A DNA stretch of 64,000 nt, taken from NCBI GenBank assembly GCA_019787685.1, contig JAHNUO010000024.1, positions 124,001 through 188,000 of the forward strand. The letters are read 5' to 3'. This stretch comes from Chiua virens. Lineage: Eukaryota; Basidiomycota; Agaricomycetes; Boletales; Boletaceae. Position numbers and translations under genes: made by a program. The notes under the pieces were generated by a model. The model was given only the letters and a program-made list of their open reading frames with translations, was not told where the DNA came from and made no database searches. Below, piece by piece: positions 10,296 to 21,221 of the stretch (positions are counted from its first letter, which is position 1; every line of letters starts with the position of its first letter).

Positions 10296-13200
10296 CTAGA
10301 GTCCCACATGAATAAACGGAAGCCACTCTACGAATGACGCATTGCTCTTCCGAAGCCGCTCGACGGCATCATGCAACGCCCGTGCAGCATCCCGACAGTC
10401 CGTCGCCCTTCCCTTCCCAAAAAGTTGCTCATACACGTCCTTGGCCACACGAGGCGCAACGCTATCCCCAATCGACCATAACGTACCAATCACGCCGCCG
10501 TACCCTGCGAACAACATCCCCGCCGCGATGTGGATCGCTTCGTCAGACAAGTTCGTCTCGCCCTTGGCCGTCTGACATGCGGAGAGGAACGCGAGCCCGC
10601 CAGTACCACGCGGACGTGATAAAGACAACATGTCCGACACCTTGAGGCGGCGCCGGTCGGCGAGGCAGAGCCCGCTCTCCGTCGCGTTCTCGGGGTCTTG
10701 AACGCCGTGGCAGGCAAAGTGAACCCAGTTTGAGTCCTGCATCAGCTCGAGGACTTCTTCGACCGTCCCTGTCGACGACTCCAAGAGGGAGTGTTGCGGA
10801 TCCGAGTTTCCAATGACTGACCGGACATGTTCCAGTTCAAGATGTACCCCTGGGAGACGGGATTGGCCATCTGAGTGTGGTTGATGAACAGCGAGGAGAC
10901 GGACACCACCGACATGCCTAACATCCGTGTTGGGCGAAGGGGAGAGGATACTGAGAGAAGGGACGTATGACGAGATCACGAAATCGGATATCTTGTGCCC
11001 ATGCTCCGAGAATCGAGACCCGTAAAGACCAGCAGCGTGAATAGGGAGAAACGTGAAATGCCCAGTCGGACACCAAAAAATGCGTGATAGTACCCCTGGA
11101 GTCTGTTCCCAAAGCAATATGAATGAAAGATTCACATTATAGGTACGATGTTACATACCACAAACTCCAAGGCATCAAGGACTGGCTTGACGACGCCTGT
11201 CCACAATGTGGACAAGACTGACTCCCATCGGACCCGCTCTGGAGCAGCGGGTTGTCCTTCCCTGTCTCCACTCTCCATACCACGTGCATTACCCAGCAAG
11301 GTGCCTAGTGCGTTCTGAAGAGCCCCAGAGCGTGCACGAGTGAAATTGGGAAGCGGGACATGGATGACGTCCTCCCTATCAGCGAGTACAACCAATGCAT
11401 CGCAGCGTTTCTCCGCAGCGTTGAGTATTACCACTGGCCCAGAGTGTGCTGAAGCACGAAGCCAAGAAAATTCTTTGTGCAGGAGGAACCGCTCAAAACC
11501 TGGAAAACCCCGAATGGCCTGTAAAAGTCGATCACGTTCGATTGCGAGCATACGCTGCCTTTCGGCTTCTTGTTCTAAAGACATCTCCAAAGGACGTTCC
11601 ACGTGTCGACTCCGCTCCACCAGTAAGGACACGAGTCTATCGCGGGTTGAGCTAGCCTGTTCCAATGCGACTGATAGTGTCCGGAGTTGATTCGCTTGAT
11701 CTGGATGAACAGACGCCAGCTCTTCATAGGAGCCACGGAGCTGAAAGAGCTCCCCCCAGACGATGGAGCGTCCTTGTTCAAGCCATTCCACCGCGGTCTT
11801 GGGTTGTCCTGCGTCCAAAGCTGCTGCTGCGGCTTCCCGCACTACATTTGCACCTCGCACGAGTTGGTTGTAACGGTGCGTGAGGGACAAGCCAATCCAG
11901 GCGAGTTGAGGTAGTAAACCAATGGCGACAGAATATGCATGAAGGAGGGATGAATGCCCACAAGATCGAGCGCATAAGATCCAACTCTGCGAGGCACGAA
12001 AACGAACGAGCGTTGGACCTGTAGACGAAGATGCAGCACGCGAGAATTGCAGAACTGCTTGTTCTAGATCGCTCGAGTCGCCGAGCTGGTCGAACCGGGC
12101 TTTGAAGGCGAGGGCGAGGTTGTACAGATAGGCAGGTTTATCAGAATGACCTTGAGGGGTGAGCTCGACAGCTTCCTTGATCTTCAAAATCCTTTCATCC
12201 AGGTCGGCCCGGTCCCCGTGGTGTTCGAAACGAGCCCCGAAGGAGGTTGCAAGGTTGCTCAGACGACTAGGCTTTTCTGGGTGGTTGTCAGGGGTGAATT
12301 CAACCGCTTTCCTGTGAGTCGAAACGGCTTCCTCGAGGTCGCTTAGTTTACCAAGCCGCTCAAAGCGCATTTTAAGGGATTTGCCGAGATTGGTAAGATA
12401 GGCGGGCTTGTCAGGGTGATCGTCAGGACCAAGGACTGTTGCTTTCTTGAGCACAGAGATAGCTTCTTCGAGGTCGCTCAGTTGACCGAGCTGCTCGAAA
12501 CGAGCATCAAAGCAACCGCCGAGGTTGTTGAGGCGGGTAGGTTTATAGGGGTGGTCATCGGGCGTAAGCTCAACAGCTTCCCTGATCCTCGAAAGCGCTT
12601 CCTCGATGTCTCCCGGCTCACCGAGGCGCTCGAAGCGTGCAACGAAAGCAGCACCAAGGTTGTTCAAATATACAGGTTTTTCGGCGTGAGCGTGTGGGGT
12701 GACTTCAATAACCTTTTTGAGCATTGAAATTGCCTCCTCAATATCGCTCAGCTCGCCGAGTTGCTCGAAACGAGTTCCCAGGGCGTTCCCGAGGTCGTTG
12801 AGATACGTGGCACGTGGCTTGTCGGTACGGCCGTTGCTGCTGAGCTCTAGGCCTTTTCTAAACTTCGAAATCCCCCCCTCGAGATCCTCCAGCCTTCCGA
12901 GCCGTTCGAAACGAAAAAGTAAAGAATTGCCGAGGTTGCTTAGATGGGTGGGTTTGTTGATATGACTATCTGGAATGAGCTCGACAGCTCTGTTGTAGCT
13001 TGAGATTGCTTCCTCGAGGTCGCTCAACCCACCAAATCGGCTGAAACGAGCATAAAACGCGTTCCCAAGGTTATTAATATGGCCAGACTTATCGACATGC
13101 TTGTTAGCAGTGACCTTATCTGCTTCCCTGAGCCTTGAAATTGCTTCCTCGCAATCGTCCAACTCCCCTAGTCGGTCGAAACGTGCGAGAAGGGAACTAC

Positions 13201-15706
13201 CCAAGCTTCCCAGATAGGCAGATCTATTGACATGGCCATCAGGAGTGAGTCTGCCGCTGTCTCTGAGCCTCGAAATTGCTTCCTCGAGGTCGCTTTGTTT
13301 GCCAAGTCGTTTGAATCGGATGAGGAGGGTATCCCCGAGGTTTCTCAGAAAGGTTGGTTTGCGGAGATGATGATCAGGAATGGGTTCGATAGCTTTCCTG
13401 TAGGTCGAAACTGCATCCTCGAGGTCATCAAGTTTGTCGAGTTGCTCGAAACGAGTGCTAAGGGAGCAGGCGAGGTTGTTGAGACAATCAGGTATGGCGG
13501 GATGGTGTTCGGGAAAGAGGTTGATAGCTTCCTTATGTTTCGAAATTGCTTCCTCCAGATCGCTCTGCTGGCCCAACTGTTGGAACCGAGTGGTGAGAGC
13601 GTCGCCTAAGTTGGTCATACGACTGGGTTTGGCGCGATGGCCATCAGGCGTGAGCTCCACGGCTTTCCTGTACCCTGAAATAGCTCTCTCGAGGTCGACT
13701 GGGTTACTGCAGGACTTAAAACGAGTTTCGAAGGCCAATGCGAGCCTCCCCAGATAGTCGGGTTCGTCAGGGTGTTCGACAGAGGTTAGCTCGACGGCTT
13801 CTCGAAGGATCGAGATTGCATCCTCGAGATTGCTCATCTCACCAAGCCGCTGGAAACGAGTGAGAAGGGACGAGCCGTGGTTGCTTAGATAGCTAGGCTT
13901 GTCAGGGCTACCAGTTCGGGTGATTACTACAGCTTTTTCATGCTTTGAAATCGCTTCGTCCAGATCACCTAGCTCGCCAAGACGCCGAAAACGAGCGAGG
14001 AAGGAATTGGCAAGGTTGTTGAGGCGACCAGGTTTGTCAGGATGTTCATCGGGAGTGAGCTCGACGACTTCCGTGAGTCTAGAGATAGTGTCCTCGAGGT
14101 CGCTCAGGTGACCGAGTTGCTCGAAACGAGTGAGAAAGCAGTTGGCGAGACCATTCAAAATGCGGAGTTTGTCAGGGCGCCCATCTGCGGTGGACGCGAA
14201 AGCTTCCCTAAGCTTCGAAATTGCCTGTTCAAGGTCACACAGCTCGCCGAGTCGTTCGAAGCGGGTTCTTAACGCGATGGCAAGATTGCTCATGCAATCA
14301 GATTTGTTCGGGTGGCCAGGAGGGGTGCACTCGACAGCTTCCGTGGACTTTGCAATTGCTTGCTCGAGGTCGTTCAGCTCTCCAAGGCGAAGAAATCGAT
14401 GCAACAAAGCACCGCTGAGTCTCGTCAATCCTCCGAAATAGTTATCGTCCAAAACCAAAGGAGACGTTATAATTGTCTCCAAGAGCGAGATTGCTGACTG
14501 CAGGTCCGCTAAATCACCAAACTGTTCGAAGCGGTGCAATAACATCTCACTATAGACCCACGGATTCTCGTTTACGGTGGCTGAAGTAGACATCTCCCCC
14601 ACGGATATCTGGCCAATTTCTTGATCATCGCCCTCTGTACCTCCAATGTGCATCTGGAGCAGAAAAGCCGCAGCTTTATTCTCATGCCTCTCCGCGGGGG
14701 TGAGACTTATAGCCTCGCGCAGGAATGCTTCAGCTTGTGCTGCATCGGCTTCCTGGAGGCGCTCGTCGAATCGCGAGAGAAGGACAGTGGCTAACTGGAT
14801 CAAGGTAGCAGGTCTGTCGGGATGGCCTACGGGACGGGTGGCAAGTGCATCGCGATATAAGGTGACGGGGACATCAAGAGAATAATTGTCATCATCCAGG
14901 TAGCGGAAGAACTTTGCCATCGCTAGGTTTGATTGAGAAATGGCTCGACAAGGATGGTCCAGAGGGCAAATGTCTAGTGCGAGCTCAAACAAGTCAATGG
15001 AACGGCTGAGTTCTTGTGTTTCCCCGTGCCTTCGGTAGCGCAAGAAAGCACCGTGACCATGGTTTGTCACCTCTTCGAGCTGATCAAGTGGTTCTGTCGT
15101 TGACTACCGAAACACTTTGTAACGAAGAAGTTGGTATGAATCGGCTAGTACTCACGCGATGAGGTTGAAGAACCTTTGCCTCTAGCGATTCACTGTTCTC
15201 GCACTTCCACCCTCTGAGAATTACTGAGAGAGACGAACAGGGCGATATAACCTTGTCATCATCTGAGAAGGGAAATGCTGCGAGGATGCATGAATGCATG
15301 GATCAAGTAAAATACTCAATGCTACTCACAAAGTTCACTGGCGCCACGATTCCATAACTCCTCGGCACTGATCACCAGCTCTCGAAGTAATTCCCCATTA
15401 CCTAGCATGGGTTGGAATTCAAAACCCGCATATATCCCAAAACAAACTTTAGTAGAGCGATCGGGTGGTCTGCAACCCATAACATTGTCAGCCCACGTGT
15501 GGGTGAGGGCGAATGGACCGGGACACTCACATTGGGATGGGCCCGCTCCATTCAACGGCATCATGGTTCAACAACACCGGTTTGCTGGCCGTCCTCCACT
15601 CATAGCCACTGTGTCGCACCGCAGTGTAAAAACCGGCCGGAATCCGTCTAAGACCAGTCGCAACATCTGTCGCCCGGATGCCTAGCTTTGCCTTCAGCAA
15701 TTTGTA
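10296..15706 (-). CDS. TPR-CHAT protein with N-terminal C2-like region
   Basis: Large protein of the Agaricomycete CHAT family, whose caspase/separase-like protease domain is proposed to act in conflict or cell-death signalling. Exons placed: 15706-15531 (start uncertain), 15469-15330, 15277-15156, 15103-11159 and 11102-10296. The first three encode a C2-like region (RRIPAGFYTAV, GYEWRTA, NHDAVEWSGPIP, FEFQPMLGNGELL). The large exon encodes about 18 TPR-like repeats of 45 residues (LGELSDLEEAIS type, ending NNLG..L..RFE), followed by a coupling region. The last exon holds the CHAT domain: catalytic His in HFACHG (codon near 10,707) and Cys in LSACQT (codon near 10,575), then AAGMLFAGYGGVIGTLW. 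No stops occur over 3.9 kb. The extreme N-terminus is unclear because two frames conflict near 15,650-15,700. It is divergent from the SQR gene. Confidence 0.9.
11990..14540 (-). repeat. 135-bp coding repeats of the TPR array
   Basis: Eighteen or so diverged 135-bp units in register with the 45-residue TPR-like repeats. On the plus strand the recurrent seed is like CTCGAGGTCGCTCAG followed by CGAGTTGCTCGAAACGAG. The repeat also creates many meaningless plus-strand frames. Units differ enough to suggest old expansion rather than recent array gain. Confidence 0.85.
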
Positions 15707-16383
15707 CTAGATGCACGGAGATGGAGCTCGTACTTGCGATAACTAACTCCCCCAAATCGTTCATGGGGCTCAAAGGACTCGGGAAGGACGTAGGATTGAT
15801 CTTTTTACTCTTTTTGGCTGGTCTAGTAGAGTGCAACGCCTCTTCATCATGGTTTGGGCAGTCCAGAGTTTGGGAGTGCGTGTCGGCCTCAGTATCCTGC
15901 AAGTTGCTACAATACTGGAGGACAAGTTAGCTGTAGACGACAGTGCAAGGCAGACATTCACCGTTGAAGTATTACTACACTCTGATTGCGCTCCGGTGCT
16001 TGACATCCAAGAGAAGAGTCACTGTTGAAAACGAAATGTTGACGACGGTCCTACCTGAGAAGGTTATGGATTACCCTAAACCCTTGGCTGCAGTACACGC
16101 TGGCGCCCATCACGGTGGTATTCAGGGGCGGGTGAGAACGACTCGGACCGATCATACAAAGTTGATCGATTGATCGCGCGAACCCCCAGCGACGCGACGA
16201 CAAATGGCTCATGGGAAGATATTACTGGATATCTGTTACAAGTCACGCGCTCTCATGATTTCGTCATTCTTGCTCGATTTGTTGCCACGAACATACATGC
16301 GACCAACAGAATGTTGGCGCTATGGAATATATCCCACCCTCGGTCCCTTTGCTCCTGGACGTCTAAATTGACCATAGCCATCG
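15707..16383. other. Intergenic region between divergent TPR-CHAT and SQR genes
   Basis: Probably holds two promoters and perhaps a first TPR-CHAT exon. A minus frame at 15,648-15,902 reads into a Lys-rich stretch (RPAKKSKK) and then LVIASTSSISVHLVQIAEG, which resembles the expected C2 start but is out of frame with the next block. Confidence 0.4.
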
Positions 16384-18150
16384 ATGTTCACCCTTTACGG
16401 CTCTCATTTCTTGCGGCAAACTGCTCGACATGTTCGATTCGCGAGCACAACCACCAAGGACAAGTTCAAGGTCGTCGTCGTCGGTGGAGGTGAGTTCCTT
16501 CTGTTTCTGATAAGCAATCCACTACTAATTTGCGTAGGCTCCGGAGGATTGACTGTCGCAAATCAAATTTACAATCGTTTTATGGCGTCCGGCAAATCCC
16601 TGAACCATGATGACATTGTCGTTTTAGATGCGGCCCAATTCCACTATTACCAGGTAGGACACGTGGCACTGGCTTACATTGTCAAAGCTCACATGGTTGA
16701 TTTCTCGCTTTCATTATAGCCCGGTTGGTAAGTTTATCCTTTCGGCCGTGATGATCCATCCCTCATCGTCCCCAGGACCCTTGTTGGCGCAGGGCTCAGC
16801 TCCAAACACGAGTTCAGACGCCCCCTTACTTCATTATTCCCACCTCACGTCGCACATATCGGAGAAAACGTTGCCACGTTCTCACCCACGACATCATCCG
16901 TAACAACTTCAACAGGTCGTTCGATAACGTATGAAGCGCTAGTAATTGCAGCGGGTTTGAAGACCAACTGGGACGCCATCCCAGGCTTGTCTCAAGCCCT
17001 TGCTGATCCCACCTCCGGCGTATCCTCTATTTACTCTTTTGACGCGTGTGACAAAACTTGGGAAAACATCACTTCTTTGCAACATGGAAACGCAATCTTC
17101 ACACAGCCGGCGGGTGTAATCAAATGTGCTGGAGGTGATTGGATTTTTCAAAAAGCGATACGTTCTTGACTAATGCAACTCAGCTCCTCAGAAGATCATG
17201 TGGATGGCCTGGGATCAATACAGGCAATCTGGCAGAGGTAGTGATATCAACGTCACATTTATGACAGGAATGCCGTCCATGTTCAGTGTAAAGAAATACT
17301 CGGAAGCGCTGAACGTCCTGCGACTCAAAAGAGGAGTTGCCGCTGAATTCGGACACAATCTCGTTGCAATCGATGTGCCAAATCGGAAGGCAATCTTCAA
17401 GAAGCCTGACGGTAGCACTATCGACCGCGAATACTCACTTTTACACGCGGTGCCTCCCATGGGACCATTGGATTTCATCAAACGCTCCCCAGTTGCTGAC
17501 GCTGCTGGATGGGTGGATGTCAATCCTGCGACCCTTCAACATGCGAATCCCGAGTTCAGCAACATCTTTGCCGTGGGGGACTGCTCTTCCTTGCCTACCA
17601 GCAAGACGACGGCAGCTATAACATCGCAGGTCCCCGTACTCACCGAAAATCTATTCTCGATGATGGACAGCGGAAACATTAGTAGCGCCAAATATAGTGG
17701 CTATACGTGCTGCCCGGTTAGCAAGATTTGTGTTGTGTTACATCCGTCGCTCTGACCTCTGCTGTAGCTCCTGACTGGATACGGCGAATTAATGTTAGCC
17801 GAATTCAAGTATGGTTTGGAGCCGGTGGAGACATTCTCCGCCTTCCTCGGTGATCAAGCGCAGCCACGAAGGTCAGCTCCTCTGATGAGTCTACTTGATC
17901 TATGTACGTTGACCAGCCGACATACAGGTTCTTTTACCATTTGAAGAAGGTACGCACCCGCGATCCTTTTCCCGGACAGTGCGACTGATTGTTTCCGGTG
18001 TTTCCCAGGATCTATTCCCGTGGGCATACTGGAATTTGATGGTGAGCACCATCGTTTTTCTTCCACGATGGTCCAGATTCATGTCTCGCTCAGCTCTCTG
18101 GAAATTGGTTTGGACCATCTGGGCCATTCCGACCAAGATTTGCACCATGA
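16384..18150 (+). CDS. Sulfide:quinone oxidoreductase, mitochondrial type
   Basis: FAD enzyme of the inner mitochondrial membrane that oxidises sulfide and passes electrons to ubiquinone (SQRDL/HMT2 type). Nine exons give 445 residues without a break: 16384-16489, 16538-16653, 16720-16727, 16776-17134, 17184-17716, 17768-17871, 17928-17949, 18009-18041 and 18094-18150. Exon 3 is a micro-exon of 8 nt. The N-terminus is basic and Ser/Thr-rich, as in a mitochondrial presequence, followed by the FAD-binding VVVVGGGSGGLTVA. Further family marks are PGWTLVGAGL, the Cys-containing VIKCAGAPQK, IFAVGDCSSLPTSKT, and GYTCCPLLTGYG, where a second redox Cys is expected. The end (NWFGPSGPFRPRF) is typical. 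It is divergent from the TPR-CHAT gene, with no sign of co-function. Confidence 0.95.
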
Positions 18151-19328
18151 AGCCTCTTGGACCGCGGGAGCTCCGCCAACTATTTATGGCTGTATTTCGC
18201 ATGATTAGATTGTACATCTTTCAAGATTTATTCGTTCTTGGTCCTCTGGACAACTACGACCGTTATATCATCGATATCACACGAGTCGTCATACTATCTC
18301 AAACGAATCGATAGATATGAGATGATTAGATTATAATGTACCTTGCAGTTCTGCCAGTGGGGTTCGTTCCTACTTGACGTGCGCACGTGGACAAGGGATA
18401 AGCGATAAAGATAAGTTATGCAAAAGTATAGTAAAGTTGCGTGCGTCAGAGGAAAGCCTCACTTTCTCGACCCGAAAAGTTGGAATCAAGTTGGGTCATC
18501 CGACAAGCCCGCCGCCCCGCCGCCGCCCACACCGTTCGTCGACGAAGGGCATGTACTTTGTGCGACCTGTTGGCCGCCAGCGTAAACTTTCCTTGCATGT
18601 TTCGATTGGTCCCTACTAGCAATTCTTACTAGATCTTCGGCCGTCTCCCTACCAAGGGTCTGCTTACGGGACGAGGCCCGGCCTTTCCCTCCACAGCCAC
18701 ACCATGAGATCCGAGCAACGCGCCGAGTCAGGTTCCCACAACCTGAGATCATGATACCATCGTGACCGCTTCTGGCAGGTCTCTTGGTTTATCTAACTTG
18801 TTTCGTGCGTAAGCACTCCACCATCATCTTGATTTCGTTGACTCATGCGTTACTAACATTCTGCCATTTGTCCAGTTTTAGTTGTCCAACGCTCCAGCAT
18901 CAGCGCAACATGCGATAAGTCCCAAAATATGACGTGACGTGCGCACGGGCGGCACGGCATGTTGACGATAATCCAACGTACCCTGCACCAATCTAAGTCG
19001 GATGCTCTGCGGGACGGTAAACGCGAGACCAATGATGAAGTGTCTTTCAACCATGAAATCAGACTCCCGGAGACGTTGAAGGCCGCATAGCTCCGAGTCA
19101 AGGGGTTTGGCTCCATCCATCAGTGGGACGTAGTAAGAACGGGATCACACACATTGATAACCCTGCTTTATCTTTTCCATCAATTGAAACGTTCCCCTCA
19201 CATTACTGGAAAGTGGCGTCACCCTTTTCTTTTTGGCATCGCTCTGCCGCCCATAAGCCACAAGTGTTGACCACGCGTTCCTCTTTCCAACTCACCCCCA
19301 TCTCGTTCCCATCGACCAACCATTCGTC
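18151..19328. other. No supported gene
   Basis: Contains a GC-rich patch around 18,500-18,560 (CCGCCCCGCCGCCGCCC) and short frames only. No match to other parts of the window was noticed. Confidence 0.4.
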
Positions 19329-19537
19329 ATGGATAGCAACTCAAGCAAACAGCCCCAGCCTCAGGCTGTCAGCGGGGTGAGTGACTGTGCGGCTTCGAGT
19401 TTCACGTTGCTACGGTTACTAACATGGAAGGACTGTGACAGGGAGACCCGGATAAAGTACCTACCGACGCTACCGAGAGTAAGACTCGTCTATTTCGTTG
19501 GAAGAAAAATCATCTCACCGTGATGAATGTCTAGCTC

Positions 19538-19929
19538 ATGTCGAAGTGGTCAGACTTGAACGGTCAGTTTGCATGCGATGTCCACCTTTGAGTCTACAAA
19601 ATTTACTGAATGCTACTCTTATGTGGGCGAAGCGATCAGTACTATGTATCTGGTATGTATAATAACTGCTGTTCTCCTCAGTTATCATGTATAGCTGACG
19701 ATGCCTAGCGCGAGAGGGTAGCAACTCAGATGTGTCCATTCCCAGTGACCTCAACGTCTCCATTGCCAGCGGCCAGACAAAGGACAGAAAGAGCGAGGGA
19801 TGTAAGTGGCGACCCCTTCTAGTTCTTCTGGGCATTGCGTGCTACTTCACGTCTGACTCCGCGTCGCGGTTAGTTCATTGGTGGGGCGAAAAAGACGCCA
19901 ACCCTTTTCACATGGCGATCAAGAAGTAA
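19538..19929 (+). CDS. Small spliced gene, unrecognised family, copy A
   Basis: Three exons (19538-19562, 19709-19801, 19874-19929) with consistent phases give 57 residues ending MAIKK. Earlier exon-like pieces start at an ATG at 19,329 (MDSNSSKQPQPQ) but their phase does not join cleanly, so the 5' part is uncertain. The last exon is clearly homologous at DNA level to that of copy B (20,799-20,855): both read CATTGGTGGGG and end near CATGGCRAT. In A that block is used in a different frame (FHWWGE) from B and C (IGG), so either A has shifted frame or one model is wrong. Function unknown. Confidence 0.35.
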
Positions 19930-20574
19930 GATACCGCGCTCTGATCGGGTGTCATGTCTCTCTTTGTACGATTAGATTGGTTGAAGTATGTACTATCATG
20001 CTCCATTGACGCGCAACGCCGGACGCAATTTCTGGAAGCTAGCCATGAAACTGCGGGATACTTTGTGTAGGCATGGGGAATACTGTATCCGTGGAGCCGG
20101 TATCAAATTGCCGGTGTAATGTGATCTGATCATCATGAATTCTATCTGTTCGGCCGCATCACTCTGCCAGTGATGAATCAGCTCGACCCAAAGTTGGGAA
20201 GCGCCAGGGGGCACGTGTTCCGGGTCAGCAACTCGGTTGCTGTGAGCGCTGAATTCTGTTCCCTTCTATCCATTATCTTCATGGGTAGTTGTCTAAGTCG
20301 ACGTGCGTTTCAACAAGATGAACCCCAAAACGCGGTGAGCCTGCTCTGTGTTGCTAGTGGTTTCGTTTCAACAGCCCGTTCTCACTAACTCGAACCGACC
20401 TTGATGCATAGCGTGATGTCCCAGCGGGCGCGAATGACGCCGGCCTGGGGAAGCATGTCCATCCTCAGGCTCCTCGGTACGATCTAATGGAATTCCCTTC
20501 GGGTTATTTCACTAACAGAATGTGGCAGCACTGTTCAAGGTACACCACCGAATTCCAGTGACCTCTACAGTGGC

Positions 20575-20855
20575 ATGAGTACTATGCCAGAGCCCCTGAT
20601 GATGCCAGCGGTATCCCAACCACAAGCCTATATGCGGTATGAACCGCAGATGCAAGGAGCGGTGTTACCGCCGTTGTATGAGCCGGAGGTGATGAGTTTC
20701 AGCCCCATGAGCTCCGAGTCGCCATATGTCGACACGAGAGCGAAAGACGTGAGTGTGACAATGTCTTGCCGACTTGGCTATTCTGATTCCACAACCAGTA
20801 CATTGGTGGGGTGAAATCAGATATAAAGCTATCCTCCATGGCAATAAGGAGATGA
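20575..20855 (+). CDS. Small spliced gene, unrecognised family, copy B (3' exons)
   Basis: Exons 20575-20748 and 20799-20855 are certain in phase and encode a Met/Pro-rich segment ending RAKD, joined to YIGGVKSDIKLSSMAIRR and a stop. Upstream exon-like pieces at about 20,300-20,475 (a segment GANDAGLGKHVHPQAP) and 20,535-20,574 (PNSSDLYSG) probably belong to the gene but were not joined. The tail matches copy C (FIGG...DIKTLSIKR). Close spacing to A suggests tandem duplication. Confidence 0.45.
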
Positions 20856-21221
20856 AGTAATGATTGACTTGGGCCAGTTCCACGTAATCGTACTTGCTCA
20901 CCGCGTGATTCTCTGTTATTAAATGGCGGAATTGTAACCTAAAACCTGTTGCAATGTGTCATCTGAAGTTCGTCATCATAGAGCTATGGAATCAGAGCAT
21001 CATCACGTCACTGGCACATGGTTATAGGATCTGGTTGCCATGTATCCTATAAAGGAATAGTCAGATGAAACTCTTCAGATACCAGACATGGATAAATTGA
21101 AGTAACACAACTCAGATTTGAAGAATAAGTCCAAGTGGTATATAACATGTCTTTTGTAGGGAAGTTGTGCTGCATAACTATGTACATACATATGTAGTAT
21201 TAGAATAACCATCTGTTAATT
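20856..21221. other. AT-rich non-coding stretch
   Basis: No gene seen. It separates copy B from the 3' end of the convergent WW-domain gene; the AT-rich composition continues into that gene. Confidence 0.4.

Noticed and set aside
11340..14497. Many plus-strand open frames across the TPR-CHAT gene
   Set aside because: They recur every 135 bp as shadows of the TPR repeats on the other strand and carry no independent motif.
11990..14540. Regularly spaced repeats that could suggest a CRISPR-like array
   Set aside because: The period equals 45 codons, the repeats are coding and diverged, and the genome is eukaryotic.
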